Assembly: GCF_004801305.1 (NCBI RefSeq)
Contig: NZ_SSOD01000001.1
Span: 62,001 to 126,000, forward strand
From: Pseudothauera rhizosphaerae
GTDB lineage: Bacteria > Pseudomonadota > Gammaproteobacteria > Burkholderiales > Rhodocyclaceae
Reading direction: 5' to 3'
Length of the DNA: 64,000 nt
Part shown: positions 44,418 to 54,372 of the stretch, one piece after another
Layout: every line of letters starts with the position of its first letter
Numbering within the stretch: the first letter of the stretch is position 1
Translations under genes and position numbers: made by a program
Notes under the pieces: generated by a model
Databases searched by the model: none
Told to the model about the DNA's origin: nothing
What the model saw: only the letters and a program-made list of their open reading frames with translations

Positions 44418-46235
44418 ATGCACCGACTGCTGCCGCTGTTCGCCTTCCTCACCGCCCTCTTCACGCTGTTCGCCCCTCCCGCCCAGGCCCAGGGCGAACC
44501 GATGGAACCGGAAAAGGCCTTCGCCTTCACCGCACGCGCCCTGGACCCGGAAACCGTCGAAATCGTCTTCCGCGTGCATGGGGACTACTACCTCTACGGC
44601 GACAAGTTCCGCTTCACGGCCGAACCGGCCGAAGTGCAGTTGGGCGAGCCGGAGCGGGCGCCAGGGAAGATGAAGAAGGACGAGTTCTTCGGCATGGTGG
44701 AAACCCTGCGCGGCACGGTGAACATCCTGCTGCCGGTCGCCGCGCCCGAAGGCGTGAGCCGTTTCCGCCTCACCGTGACCAGCCAGGGCTGCTGGGACGG
44801 CGGCATCTGCTACCCGCCCACGCCCCAGAGCGCGGACATCGACCTCACGGCCTCGCCCGCGACGGGTTCCGGCGGCCTGCTGGACCGGGCGCTGGGGGGC
44901 TTCTCCGCCGCCCCGGCGGATGCTGCGGCGGCCGCGGCGAGCGGCGACGAGAGCGGACGCATCGCCGGCCTGCTCGCGGACGCCAGCGGCCCGCTGGTGC
45001 TGGCGAGCTTTTTCGGCTTCGGCCTGCTGCTCGCCTTCACCCCGTGCACCTTCCCGATGATCCCCATCCTGTCGGGCATCATCGTCGGCCACGGCCACCA
45101 CATCTCCCGCTCCCGCGCCCTCGGCCTGTCGCTGGCCTACGTGCTGGGCATGGCGGTGACCTATGCGGCGGCCGGCGTGGCGGCGGGCCTGTCCGGCACG
45201 CTGCTGTCCAACGCGCTGCAGAACGTCTGGGTACTGGGCGCCTTCGCGCTGCTCTTCGTGCTGCTGGCCCTGTCCATGTTCGGCTTCTACGAACTGCAAC
45301 TGCCCAGCGCCCTGCAGAGCCGCCTCGCGGACAACGCCGCCCACCGCAAGGGCGGGCGGGTCGGCGGCGTGGTGGCCATGGGCGTGCTCTCGGCCCTCAT
45401 CGTCGGCCCCTGCGTGGCCGCGCCGCTGGCAGGCGCCCTGCTCTACATCGCCCGCACCGGCGACGCGGTGCTGGGCGGCGCGGCGCTGTTCGTGCTGGCG
45501 CTGGGCATGGGCGCGCCCCTGCTCGTCGTGGGCGTGGCCGCCCGCAGCGTGCTGCCCAAGGCCGGGCCGTGGATGGAGGGCGTGCGCAAGGCCTTCGGCG
45601 TGATGCTGCTGGCGGTGGCGGTGTGGCTGCTCACCCCGGTGGTACCGGAACTCGTGACCATGCTGGCGTGGGCCGCGCTGCTGCTCTTTTCCGGCGTCTT
45701 CCTGCACGCCCTGGACCCGCTGCCGGCCCAGGCCCACGGCTGGCAGCGCTTCTGGAAGGGCCTGGGCGTGGTGCTGCTGCTGGCCGGCGCGGCCATGCTG
45801 ATCGGCGCGCTGGCCGGCTCCCGCGACCCGCTGCAGCCGCTCGCCGTGCTGCGCGCAGAGGCCAGCGAGCCGGCCGTGCGGCCGGTGTTCGAGAAAGTTG
45901 GTTCGGTGGCGGAACTGGACGCCCGGCTCGCCGCCGCCGGCCGCCCGGCGATGCTGGACTTCTACGCCGACTGGTGCGTGTCCTGCAAGGAGATGGAGCG
46001 CTACACCTTCACCGACCCCGCCGTGGCCGCGCGCATGCAGAACATGCTGCTGCTCAAGGCCGACGTGACCGCCAACAGCGAGGAGCACCAGGCCCTGCTG
46101 CGCCGCTTCAGCCTGTTCGGCCCGCCGGGCATCATCTTCTTCGACGCCGCCGGGCAGGAGCGCGACGGCCTGCGCGTGGTGGGCTTCATGCGTGCCGGCC
46201 CGTTCGGCGAGATCCTGGACCGCGCGCTGCGATGA
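44418..46235 (+). CDS. dsbD: Thiol:disulfide interchange protein DsbD
   Basis: A 605-residue three-domain membrane reductase that carries electrons from cytoplasmic thioredoxin to the periplasm. After the signal peptide (ending PPAQAQ), the alpha domain shows SQGCWDGGICYPP with its Cys pair. The beta domain has eight helices with the redox Cys in FTPCTFPMIPILSG and in VGPCVAAPLAG. The gamma thioredoxin domain has DWCVSCKEM (C about 520/523). It feeds DsbC-like isomerases or cytochrome c maturation and is opposite in role to DsbA (22324). The cutA-dsbD order matches E. coli. Confidence 0.94.
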   Translation: MHRLLPLFAFLTALFTLFAPPAQAQGEPMEPEKAFAFTARALDPETVEIVFRVHGDYYLYGDKFRFTAEPAEVQLGEPERAPGKMKKDEFFGMVETLRGTVNILLPVAAPEGVSRFRLTVTSQGCWDGGICYPPTPQSADIDLTASPATGSGGLLDRALGGFSAAPADAAAAAASGDESGRIAGLLADASGPLVLASFFGFGLLLAFTPCTFPMIPILSGIIVGHGHHISRSRALGLSLAYVLGMAVTYAAAGVAAGLSGTLLSNALQNVWVLGAFALLFVLLALSMFGFYELQLPSALQSRLADNAAHRKGGRVGGVVAMGVLSALIVGPCVAAPLAGALLYIARTGDAVLGGAALFVLALGMGAPLLVVGVAARSVLPKAGPWMEGVRKAFGVMLLAVAVWLLTPVVPELVTMLAWAALLLFSGVFLHALDPLPAQAHGWQRFWKGLGVVLLLAGAAMLIGALAGSRDPLQPLAVLRAEASEPAVRPVFEKVGSVAELDARLAAAGRPAMLDFYADWCVSCKEMERYTFTDPAVAARMQNMLLLKADVTANSEEHQALLRRFSLFGPPGIIFFDAAGQERDGLRVVGFMRAGPFGEILDRALR

Positions 46236-46263
46236 AAATGGGGCTTCCGGGCTATTGAGGCCC

Positions 46264-46499
46264 GGGGGTTCGGGGTGGCCGGGAGTGGGGTGTGGGCCGC
46301 GGCTCATGCGTGCCGAAATCGCCGCGGCCCACACCCCACTCCCGGCAGGAAACGAAGGGGCATCCCCACGGCTGGATCGGATGCGTTTTCGTCGGCTGGG
46401 CCATCCCCACCGTTTCCAGCCGTGCGGGGCAGGCGGCCGGCAACGATTTCGGCACGCATGAGGCGCCGGCCGCCTGCCCCGCACGGCCACCCCGAACCC
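46264..46499. repeat. Multi-hairpin palindromic element with complementary loops
   Basis: Fills the 369-base gap between dsbD and ribE; no coding signal is seen. A closing stem pairs 46266-46280 (GGGTTCGGGGTGGCC) with 46485-46499 perfectly. Hairpin A pairs 46279-46303 with 46321-46345 (25 bp) around a 17-base loop. Hairpin B pairs 46419-46441 with 46465-46487 (23 bp, perfect) around a 23-base loop. The loop segment TCATGCGTGCCGAAATCG (46304-46321) is the exact complement of 46444-46461 in loop B. Between them lie two copies of a CATCCCCAC-containing segment and a CGGCTGGA/TCCAGCCG pair. Stem B overlaps the closing stem by three bases. Confidence 0.9.
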
Positions 46500-46604
46500 A
46501 CAAGCCCCAACGAACACACTCAGCCCCCCGCACCCAGACCCGAAAACTCCTGCGGCCCGGGTGTTTACCCTACAATTGCGCCTTTCCCTCCCATGCCAAC
46601 CCCC

Positions 46605-47210
46605 ATGTTTTCCGGAATCGTGGCCGCCTGCGGCCGTATCGAACACATCGCTCCCCTCGAAGACGGCGTGCGCCTGACCGTGGACGCCGGCGGGCTGGAC
46701 CTCTCCGACGTGGCCATCGGCGACAGCATCGCCAACAGCGGCGTGTGCCTGACCGTGGTGGCCCGGGACGGCCAGCGGGTGAATTTCGACGTCTCCCGCG
46801 AGACGCTGAACTGCACCGTGGGCCTGGATACGGTGGGCACCGAGGTCAACCTGGAGAAGGCCCTGCAGCTCTCCGACCGCCTGGGCGGCCACTTGGTCAC
46901 CGGCCATGTGGACGGCGTGGGTGAAGTCCTCAAATTCGAGCCCATCGGCGAAAGCCACGAACTGGTGATCCGCGCGCCGGCGGCCATCGCGGGCTACATC
47001 GCGAAGAAGGGCTCGGTCACCGTCAACGGCGTCAGCCTGACCGTGAACCGGGTGGAGGGTACGGACTTCTCCATCAACCTGATCCCGCACACGGTGGCGG
47101 TGACCAACCTCAAGCATCTCGCCGCGGGCAGCCGGGTGAACCTGGAGATCGACCTCATCGCGCGCTACGTGGAACGCATGCTGGCCTGGCGCGAGGAGTC
47201 CGCACAATGA
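46605..47210 (+). CDS. ribE: Riboflavin synthase, alpha subunit
   Basis: A 201-residue protein with two lumazine-binding barrels. It dismutates two 6,7-dimethyl-8-ribityllumazine into riboflavin. The N-terminal barrel starts MFSGIVAACGRIEHI and contains NSGVCLTVV, the second has GHLVTGHVDGVGEV and KGSVTVNGVSLTVN. MFSGIV is the invariant family N-terminus, so 46605 is preferred over an ATG four codons upstream. Its stop overlaps the following ribB-type start (ATGA). No FMN riboswitch is visible in the gap upstream, which is instead taken up by the palindromic element. Confidence 0.94.
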   Translation: MFSGIVAACGRIEHIAPLEDGVRLTVDAGGLDLSDVAIGDSIANSGVCLTVVARDGQRVNFDVSRETLNCTVGLDTVGTEVNLEKALQLSDRLGGHLVTGHVDGVGEVLKFEPIGESHELVIRAPAAIAGYIAKKGSVTVNGVSLTVNRVEGTDFSINLIPHTVAVTNLKHLAAGSRVNLEIDLIARYVERMLAWREESAQ

Positions 47211-48298
47211 CCGCCCTGTCGCCCATTGCCGAGATCATCGCGGACATCCGTGCCGGACGCATGGTGATCCTGGTGGACGAGGAAGACCGGGAGAACGAGG
47301 GCGACGTGGTGCTCGCCGCCGAGTTCGTGACCCCGGAAGCGATCAACTTCATGGTCACCCACTGCCGCGGCCTGGTCTGCCTGACGCTGACCGAAGAGCG
47401 CTGCCGCCAGCTCGGCCTGGAACAGATGGTGCGCAACAACCGCACCCCCCACGGCACCGCCTTCACCGCCTCCATCGAGGCCGCCACCGGCGTGACCACC
47501 GGCATCTCCGCCCACGACCGGGCGCGCACCGTGCAGGTCGCCGTCGCCCGCCACGCCAAGCCGGACGACATCGTCATGCCCGGCCACATCTTCCCGCTCA
47601 CCGCGCAGAAGGGCGGCGTGCTGATCCGCGCCGGCCACACCGAGGCGGGCTGCGACCTGGCCCAGCTCGCCGGCCTGGAGCCGGCCGCCGTGATCTGCGA
47701 GATTCTCAAGGCCGACGGCACCATGGCCCGCCTGCCCGATCTGGTGAAGTTCGCCACCGAACACGGCCTGAAGATCGGCGCCATCCGCGACCTCATCGAA
47801 TACCGCGCCGCCACCGAGCATCTGGTGGAGCAGGTCGCCGAGAAGGAAGTGGACACCCCCCACGGCCGCTTCCGCCTCTACGCCTTCGAGGACAAGACCT
47901 CGGGCGACGTGCATTTCGCCCTCTCCCGGGGCGATATCCGCCCGGAGCGCGAAACCCTGGTGCGCGTGCACGAACCCATCTCGGTGGTGGATTTCCTCGA
48001 CCCGGACAGCGCGCGCCACAGCTTCCCGGTCAATCGCGCCATGGCCGACATCGCCGCCGCCGAGGCCGGCGTCATCGTGCTGCTCTACCGCCCCCAGAGC
48101 GGACGCGACCTGCTCGCCAACCTCAACGGCGAAACCGCCCGCCCGGTGAAGTGGGACCCGCGTCTGTTCGGCGTCGGCGCCCAGATCCTGCGCGCCCTCA
48201 ACGTGGGCCGCATGCGCCTGCTGGCCAACCCGCGCAAGATTCCCAGCATGGCCGGCTTCGGCCTGGAGATCACCGGCTTCGTGGACGCGGACGCCTGA
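47207..48298 (+). CDS. ribB: 3,4-DHBP synthase with degenerate GTP cyclohydrolase II domain (RibBX type)
   Basis: A 363-residue two-domain protein. Residues about 1-205 are an intact DHBP synthase, with DEEDRENEGDVVLAAEFVTPE and RAGHTEAGCDLAQLAGL, making the four-carbon unit of riboflavin from ribulose 5-phosphate. The C-terminal half has the RibA fold (VHEPISVVDFLDP...) but where GTP cyclohydrolase II has its zinc ligands (a C-x10-C-x-C pattern) this protein has no cysteine. The second activity is therefore probably lost, and another RibA should exist in the genome. Operon: ribE, ribB, ribH, nusB, with a four-base overlap to ribE. Confidence 0.9.
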   Translation: MTALSPIAEIIADIRAGRMVILVDEEDRENEGDVVLAAEFVTPEAINFMVTHCRGLVCLTLTEERCRQLGLEQMVRNNRTPHGTAFTASIEAATGVTTGISAHDRARTVQVAVARHAKPDDIVMPGHIFPLTAQKGGVLIRAGHTEAGCDLAQLAGLEPAAVICEILKADGTMARLPDLVKFATEHGLKIGAIRDLIEYRAATEHLVEQVAEKEVDTPHGRFRLYAFEDKTSGDVHFALSRGDIRPERETLVRVHEPISVVDFLDPDSARHSFPVNRAMADIAAAEAGVIVLLYRPQSGRDLLANLNGETARPVKWDPRLFGVGAQILRALNVGRMRLLANPRKIPSMAGFGLEITGFVDADA

Positions 48299-48331
48299 GC
48301 GCCCCCTTTTCCCTTTTCTGAACTGAGACCC

Positions 48332-48802
48332 ATGTCCCGCTTCGACGACATCACCGAATACGACATCGACCTGGAAGGCCAAGGCCTGCGCGTCGGCATC
48401 GTCATGAGCCGCTTCAACCAGGACGTGTGCGAAGGCCTGCTGTCGGCCTGCGTGGCCGAACTGAAGAACCTGGGCGTATCCCCCGAACTGACCCGCATCG
48501 CCACCGTGCCCGGCGCGCTGGAAATCCCCCTCACGCTGCAGACGCTGGCCAAGAGCGGGCGCTTCGACGCCCTGGTGGCCCTGGGTGCGGTGATCCGCGG
48601 CGAGACCTACCACTTCGAGCTGGTCTCCAACGAGATGGGCGCGGGCATCACCCGCGTGACGCTGGACACCGGCGTGCCCATCGCCAACGGCGTGCTCACC
48701 ACCGAGGACGACGACCAGGCCCTGGCCCGCATGCAGGAGAAGGGCACCGACTGCGCGCGCGCCGCCGTCGAGATGGCGAATCTGCTGAAGGCGCTCCGAT
48801 GA
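48332..48802 (+). CDS. ribH: 6,7-dimethyl-8-ribityllumazine synthase
   Basis: A 156-residue lumazine synthase, condensing DHBP with the pyrimidine intermediate. Visible are [34 protein letters not shown] (substrate binding), [19 protein letters not shown] with the catalytic His, and [14 protein letters not shown], which binds phosphate. Assembles into pentamers or icosahedra in known members. The stop overlaps the nusB start by four bases (ATGA). Confidence 0.95.
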   Translation: MSRFDDITEYDIDLEGQGLRVGIVMSRFNQDVCEGLLSACVAELKNLGVSPELTRIATVPGALEIPLTLQTLAKSGRFDALVALGAVIRGETYHFELVSNEMGAGITRVTLDTGVPIANGVLTTEDDDQALARMQEKGTDCARAAVEMANLLKALR

Positions 48803-49248
48803 GCAGCAAGTCCTCCCGCCGCCGGGCGCGCGAATTCGCCCTGCAGGGCATCTACCAGTGGCTGCTGTCGGGCAACAGCGTGCCGGTGATCGAGGCCCAC
48901 CTGGAACAGGTGTCCGGTTTCGACAAGGCCGACCGGGAACTTTTCGTCGCCCTGCTGCGCGGCACGCTGGAGAACGTGGCCGACCTGCAGTACGAGTTCG
49001 CCCCCCTCCTGGACCGCCCCCTGGCCGAACTGTCGCCGGTGGAGCGCGGCATCCTGCTGCTGGCCACCCACGAGCTGAAGAGCTGCCTGGAAACCCCCTA
49101 CCGGGTGATCATCAACGAGGCCATCGAGCTGGCCAAGAGCTACGGCGGCACGGACGGGCACCGCTTCGTCAACGGCGTGCTCGACAAGCTCGCCGGCCAG
49201 TTGCGCGCCGCCGAGATCGCGGCGCTGAAGAGCGAGGGCAGGCGCTGA
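48799..49248 (+). CDS. nusB: Transcription antitermination factor NusB
   Basis: A 149-residue all-helical RNA-binding protein. [19 protein letters not shown] is the arginine-rich N-terminal boxA-binding helix, and [19 protein letters not shown] with [29 protein letters not shown] the conserved C-terminal region. With NusE it nucleates rRNA antitermination complexes. It is at the end of the rib operon as in many proteobacteria and is followed by an intrinsic terminator. Confidence 0.95.
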   Translation: MSSKSSRRRAREFALQGIYQWLLSGNSVPVIEAHLEQVSGFDKADRELFVALLRGTLENVADLQYEFAPLLDRPLAELSPVERGILLLATHELKSCLETPYRVIINEAIELAKSYGGTDGHRFVNGVLDKLAGQLRAAEIAALKSEGRR

Positions 49249-49280
49249 ACACGCCGACGCCGACGCAGGACAGAGAGAAC

Positions 49281-49308
49281 AAACCCGCCCGCCGGCGGGT
49301 TTGCCGTT
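49281..49308 (+). terminator. Intrinsic terminator after nusB
   Basis: A 9-bp stem AAACCCGCC/GGCGGGTTT (49281-49289, 49294-49302) with a 4-base loop is followed by GCCGTTTT. It lies 33 bases after the nusB stop. The following T-run is short, so termination may be partial. Confidence 0.75.
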
Positions 49309-49324
49309 TTCGCAGCCCTGAAGA

Positions 49325-50488
49325 ATGAGCAAGGCTTCCGTCTCCGGCCGGCAGGACCACGAAATGCATTCGTATTCATTGCCGACGAGCCCGGCCGGCA
49401 GATGGCTGGCCGCCCCGAGCCGGGAAACGCCGCCCGAGATCCGGGCCGCCCTCGTGGGCACGCTCTTCGGCACCCTGCCCATCTTCTTCGGGGGCGTGTT
49501 CAACACCATCGCGGTGGCGGCGGTGCTCGCGTACCGTCACCCCACCCTGCCCTTTCTCCTGTGGCTCGTCCTGGAGATCGCCGTGGGTGTCGCCCGGCTG
49601 GCCGCGTTCCTGGTGTCGCGGCGCCGGGCGGCGCAAGGCAGGGCGACGCCTACGGACCTCTACCTGATGCTGGCCCCCCTGTGGGGGAGCGCGGTGGGCT
49701 ACGGGGGGTTCATCAGCGCCACCAGCGGCGACTGGGTCGCGGCGACGCTCGCTTTCCTGTCCGCGGCCGCCATGGTGGGCGGGATCTGTTTCCGCAACTT
49801 CGCCGCGCCGCGTCTCGTCGTGGTGATGATCGTCTGTTCGCTGGGGCCGTGCAGCGCCGGCGCGCTGCTGTCCGGCGAACCCGTGTTCCTGCTCGTGCTG
49901 CTGCAGTTCCCCTTCTACCTGTTCTCCATGAACGTGGCCGCCCGGCGGCTGAACGCCATGCTGATCTCGACCATGAAGGCCGAACGCGAATACAGCCACC
50001 GGGCTCGCCACGACCCGCTCACCGGCCTGCTCAACCGGGAGGGCCTGTTCCAGGCCCTGGAAGGGCTGGGCGCCGCCCCCACCGGGGCGGACATGAAGCT
50101 CCTCTATCTGGACCTGGACGGCTTCAAGGCCGTCAACGACGCCCACGGCCATGAAATCGGCGACATGCTGCTGATGCAGGTCGCCGCGCGCCTGCGGGCG
50201 CTGGCAGGCCCGCGGGCCCTGGTCGCACGCATGGGAGGCGACGAATTCGTGGTCATCGACGAGATCGCGGACGACGACCCGGCGCAGGAACACCTGGCCG
50301 AGGCCATCGCCGGCTCGATCAGGTCGCCCTTCCTGCTCCCGCAGGGCGCCACGGTGACCGTGGGGGCCAGCGTCGGCGTGGCGAAGGTGAGCCGGGACGG
50401 TACCGACATCGACGCCGCCTTGCGCCAGGCCGATACCGCCATGTACGGCGTCAAGCGCACGAGAGGCAGGAGCCGCGCGTCCCAGTGA
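49325..50488 (+). CDS. Membrane-anchored diguanylate cyclase (GGDEF)
   Basis: A 387-residue protein. The N-terminal ~210 residues hold about six membrane helices (for example 42-64, 75-97, 113-135, 140-160 and 178-200). The C-terminal GGDEF domain begins at HDPLTGLLNREGLFQAL, includes LLYLDLDGFKAVNDAHGHEIGD and keeps an intact GGDEF at residues 304-308 in MGGDEFVVI. Synthesis of c-di-GMP from GTP is likely. No RxxD inhibitory site is obvious before the motif. The membrane sensor is of unknown type. The first 35 residues may be optional; no ribosome site decides the start. Confidence 0.88.
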   Translation: MSKASVSGRQDHEMHSYSLPTSPAGRWLAAPSRETPPEIRAALVGTLFGTLPIFFGGVFNTIAVAAVLAYRHPTLPFLLWLVLEIAVGVARLAAFLVSRRRAAQGRATPTDLYLMLAPLWGSAVGYGGFISATSGDWVAATLAFLSAAAMVGGICFRNFAAPRLVVVMIVCSLGPCSAGALLSGEPVFLLVLLQFPFYLFSMNVAARRLNAMLISTMKAEREYSHRARHDPLTGLLNREGLFQALEGLGAAPTGADMKLLYLDLDGFKAVNDAHGHEIGDMLLMQVAARLRALAGPRALVARMGGDEFVVIDEIADDDPAQEHLAEAIAGSIRSPFLLPQGATVTVGASVGVAKVSRDGTDIDAALRQADTAMYGVKRTRGRSRASQ

Positions 50489-50493
50489 GGACG

Positions 50494-50526
50494 AAAAAAA
50501 AGCCCGGGGCCTTGCGGCACCGGGCT
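50494..50526 (-). terminator. Intrinsic terminator of the HU gene
   Basis: On the minus strand, AGCCCGG/CCGGGCT (50526-50520, 50507-50501) closes a hairpin with a GC-rich loop and runs straight into eight Ts (50501-50494). It lies 25 bases after the HU stop and is a strong terminator; it also sits just past the GGDEF stop. Confidence 0.88.
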
Positions 50527-50550
50527 CTGCGGAAGCGTTGAAGCCCCGGT

Positions 50551-50829
50551 TTACTTGCCGTTCACGGTCGCCTTGAGGGTGGCGCCGGCGGTGAACTTGG
50601 GCACGCTGGACGCGGCGATCTTGATGGTGGCGCCGGTCTGCGGGTTGCGGCCGGTACGGGCGGCGCGCTTGGAGACCTCGAAGGAGCCAAAGCCGGTAAA
50701 GGCAACCTTTTCGCCCTTGGCGAGTTGCTCGGCAATGATCTCGAGCACGCCGGACAGGGCGCGGTCGGCCTGAGCGCGGGAAACATCCAGACGGTCGGCC
50801 AGGGCTTCGACGAATTCACCTTTGTTCAT
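50551..50829 (-). CDS. hupB: DNA-binding protein HU
   Basis: A 92-residue HU/IHF-family nucleoid protein. MNKGEFVEALADRLDVSRAQADRAL is the dimerisation helix pair, GFGSFEVSKRAARTGRNPQTGATIKIAAS the DNA-grasping beta arm with the RNPQTG tip, and the C-terminus is FTAGATLKATVNGK. Monocistronic with a strong terminator. The 257-base gap upstream (50830-51086) contains only its promoter region, with no second gene recognised. Confidence 0.95.
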   Translation of the reverse strand: MNKGEFVEALADRLDVSRAQADRALSGVLEIIAEQLAKGEKVAFTGFGSFEVSKRAARTGRNPQTGATIKIAASSVPKFTAGATLKATVNGK

Positions 50830-51086
50830 GCTTTATCCTCGAACGTGTGAGTGGGATCGGATACGGTTCTGCGCGCCGGATTCTAGCACCGTCGCGGCTT
50901 TTGGGCATCGCGCAATGCAATGGGCGTGGCGCAAAGCATACAGACTTTATTCGACTTTGGGCAGAATCCGACAACACCTCGCCTGCCCGCCGTTGCACGG
51001 CAAACGCCCCCGCATCGAGGCCGCCGCGGGGATGTTGTCGAAAGTCGCACAAGCGCCCAGGGCGCCCGCAGCGGCCGGCAACGGCA

Positions 51087-51677
51087 TCAGTCGTCCTCGT
51101 ACGGCCCGCCGCCCAGGCCGATGGGCGGCGGCGCGGCGGCGACAAGCTTGGAGAAGATGCGGCGGAAATCCTCGGTCTCGCGCGTGCCGCCCATGGGGTC
51201 GTTGTTGTCGCGGAAGCCCGCGGCCACGGCCTCCCAGTCCTCCTCGGTGAAGTGCTTGCGGCACAGGGGCAGCACTTCGCGCTCTTCCAGCAGCATGTGG
51301 TTGCGGTAGAAGTCGGCGAAGTTCTCGAAGGCGCGGCCGAAGGCGTCGAAACCGTCCCTGTCGCCGCTGGCGTACTGGTGCAGCGCGGCTTCCAGGGCCT
51401 TGATGCGCGCCTCGCCGCCGGCGTGTTCCTGCTCCAGGCGGGCGATGGCATCCGCCCCTTCGTTCGTGCGCGCCTTGAGGCGGGCGAACAGGTACTGGTC
51501 CTCCTTGGGGTGGTGGCGCTGCTCCGGGTAGGCATCCAGGTAATGCACCATGGCGCGCAGCAGGCGGAAGTCCGGCTGCAGCTTGCCCTGGCCGATCTCC
51601 TTCAGCATGTAGCGCACCGCGTGCAGAATGGCCGCGAGCGACTGGTGTTCGTCCTCGATGATGCGTAGGGCTTCCAT
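51087..51677 (-). CDS. Hemerythrin HHE domain protein
   Basis: A 196-residue helical protein of the HHE cation-binding type. Candidate di-iron ligands are IEDEHQSLAAILH (H9), HHPKEDQYLF, EQEHAGGEARI and NHMLLEEREVLPL, in the H...HxxxE...H...HxxxE order of the family. These proteins bind oxygen, NO or act as iron stores or sensors. The start at MEALRIIEDEHQ was chosen because the region upstream holds a repeat element. Downstream of the liv genes on the same strand; a shared role is not evident. Confidence 0.87.
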   Translation of the reverse strand: MEALRIIEDEHQSLAAILHAVRYMLKEIGQGKLQPDFRLLRAMVHYLDAYPEQRHHPKEDQYLFARLKARTNEGADAIARLEQEHAGGEARIKALEAALHQYASGDRDGFDAFGRAFENFADFYRNHMLLEEREVLPLCRKHFTEEDWEAVAAGFRDNNDPMGGTRETEDFRRIFSKLVAAAPPPIGLGGGPYEDD

Positions 51678-51715
51678 GATCCGTGTTCCTCTTTGGGCTG
51701 TCCGGCTCGCCCGCA

Positions 51716-51784
51716 ACCGTTCGGGCCGAGCCTGTCGAAGCCCTTTTGGCGCGCTTGCCCTTCGACAAGCTCAGGGCGAACGGT
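51716..51784. repeat. TTCGACA/GGGCGAACGG inverted-pair repeat, copy 3
   Basis: Opposed units at 51716-51743 (ACCGTTCGGGCCGAGCC...) and 51757-51784 (GCCCTTCGACAAGCTCAGGG...) occupy most of the 122-base gap between livF and the hemerythrin gene. Confidence 0.85.
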
Positions 51785-51799
51785 TATTGGCTCGAAATA

Positions 51800-52557
<758 letters not shown>

Positions 52558-52561
<4 letters not shown>

Positions 52562-54372
52562 TCCACCCCTCCCAGATAGGCTTCCAGCACCGCCGGGTCC
52601 TGCTGCACCTCTTCCGGCAGGCCCTCGGCGATCTTCTCGCCGAATTCCATCACCACGACCCGGTCCACCAGGCCCATGACGAAGTCCATGTCGTGCTCCA
52701 CCAGCAGGATGCCCATGCCCTCGGCACGCAGCTTCTTCAGCAGGCTGGCCAGCGCCTCCTTCTCCTTCAGGCGCAGGCCGGCGGCCGGCTCGTCCAGCAG
52801 CAGCAGGCAGGGGTCGGAACACAGCGCGCGGGCGATCTCCAGGATGCGCTGCTGGCCCAGGGCGAGGGCACCCGCCTCGTCGAACATGTGCTCGGCCAGG
52901 CCCACGCGCTCGATCTGGCGCGCGGCCTCGGCCAGCAGGCGGGCCTCCTCGCCGCGGTCGAAGCGCCAGGCCGCGCTCAGCACGCCCTTGCCCCCGCGCA
53001 GGTGGGCGCCGATGGCGACGTTCTCCAGCACGCTCATGGCGGGCAGCAGCTTCACGTGCTGGAAGGTGCGGCTCATGCCCATCCGGGCGATGGCCCGCGA
53101 CCCCAGCCCGACCACGGACTGGCCGCGGAACAGCACTTCGCCGGAGGTGGGCGTATCCACGCCCGAGACCTGGTTGAACATGGTGCTCTTGCCGGCGCCG
53201 TTGGGGCCGATCAGGGCGAGGATTTCGCCCGCGCGCACGGTGAGGCTCATGTTGTTGTTGGCGACGAGCCCGCCGAACTTGCGCGTGACGTCCTTCGCCT
53301 CCAGCAGCACTTCCCCCGCGGCGGGCTGGGCGCGCCGCGGCAGCGGCTCGGCACCGGCATCCACCTTGCGCTGCACGGCCTGCAGGGGCACCACGCGGCC
53401 GGCCAGGCTCACCGCGATGGGCCACAGCCCGCCCCGGGCCTTGTGCAGGATCAGCACCAGCATCAAGCCGAAGACGATCACCTCGAAGTTGCCGCTCTGG
53501 CCGAAGAGCCTGGGCAGCAGGTCCTGCAGCCACTGCTTGAGCACGGTGATGACGCCCGCGCCCACCAGCGCCCCCCACACGTGGGCGGCGCCGCCCACCA
53601 CGGCCATGAACAGGTATTCGATGCCGATGTGCAGGCCGAAGGGGGTGGGGTTCACGAAGCGCTGCATGTGGGCATACAGCCAGCCCGAGGCACAGGCGAG
53701 CAGCGCGGCGATGACGAAGATCACCATGCGCGAGCGCGCCGTATCCACCCCCATGGCCTCCGCCATCACCATGCCGCCCTTGAGCGCCCGGATGGCACGC
53801 CCTTCCCGCGAGTCGAGCAGGTTGCTGGCGGTGTAGACGCCGATCAGCAGGAAGGCCCAGATCAGGTAGTAGATCTCGTGGCCCTGGGTCAGCTCGTAGC
53901 CGAACACGCCGATGGGCGGGATGCCGGTGAGCCCCGTGTGCCCGCCCAGCGTGGCCATGGTGCCGAACAGGAAGTACAGGCTGATGCCCCAGGCGATGGT
54001 GCCCAGGGGCAGGTAGTGGCCGGACAGGCGCAGCGTGAGGGACCCGAGCACGATGGCCACCGCGGCGGTGATCACCAGCCCGGCCCCCAGCGCCAGCCAG
54101 GGCGACCAGCCCAGCCACGCGAGCCAGGCCGGCAGGTCGGTGGCCGTGGTCAGCACCGCGGTGGTGTAGGCGCCGATGCCGACGAAGGCGGCCTGGCCGA
54201 AGCTGGTGAGCCCGCCCACGCCGGTGAGCAGCACCAGGCCCAGGGCCACCAGGGCGTACAGGCCGATGTAGTTGAGCAGCGTGACGTAGAAGGGCGACAG
54301 GGCCAGGGGTGCCGCCAGCAGCAGCACCATGAACACCCCGAGCACCAGGCGGGGGGAGAGGGCGAACTTCAT
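52558..54372 (-). CDS. LivM-LivG fusion: permease plus ATPase of a LIV-type ABC transporter
   Basis: A 604-residue protein joining two subunits that are usually separate. Residues about 1-325 are the LivM permease, with eight to ten helices and the family segment TGVGGLTSFGQAAFVGIGAY, ending near RGGLWPIAVSLAG. After a linker, residues about 350-604 are the LivG ATPase: LIGPNGAGKSTMFNQVSG (Walker A, about 385-402), ALALGQQRILEIARAL (signature, LALGQQ variant), LLLLDEPAAGL and LLVEHDMDFV. Reading frame is continuous. It overlaps livH and livF by four bases on either side. Natural LivM-LivG fusions exist in other proteobacteria and should give a fixed 1:1 ratio. Confidence 0.88.

Noticed and set aside
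46236-46604. FMN riboswitch before ribE
   Set aside because: The conserved RFN core was not recognised; the sequence is explained by the palindromic element.
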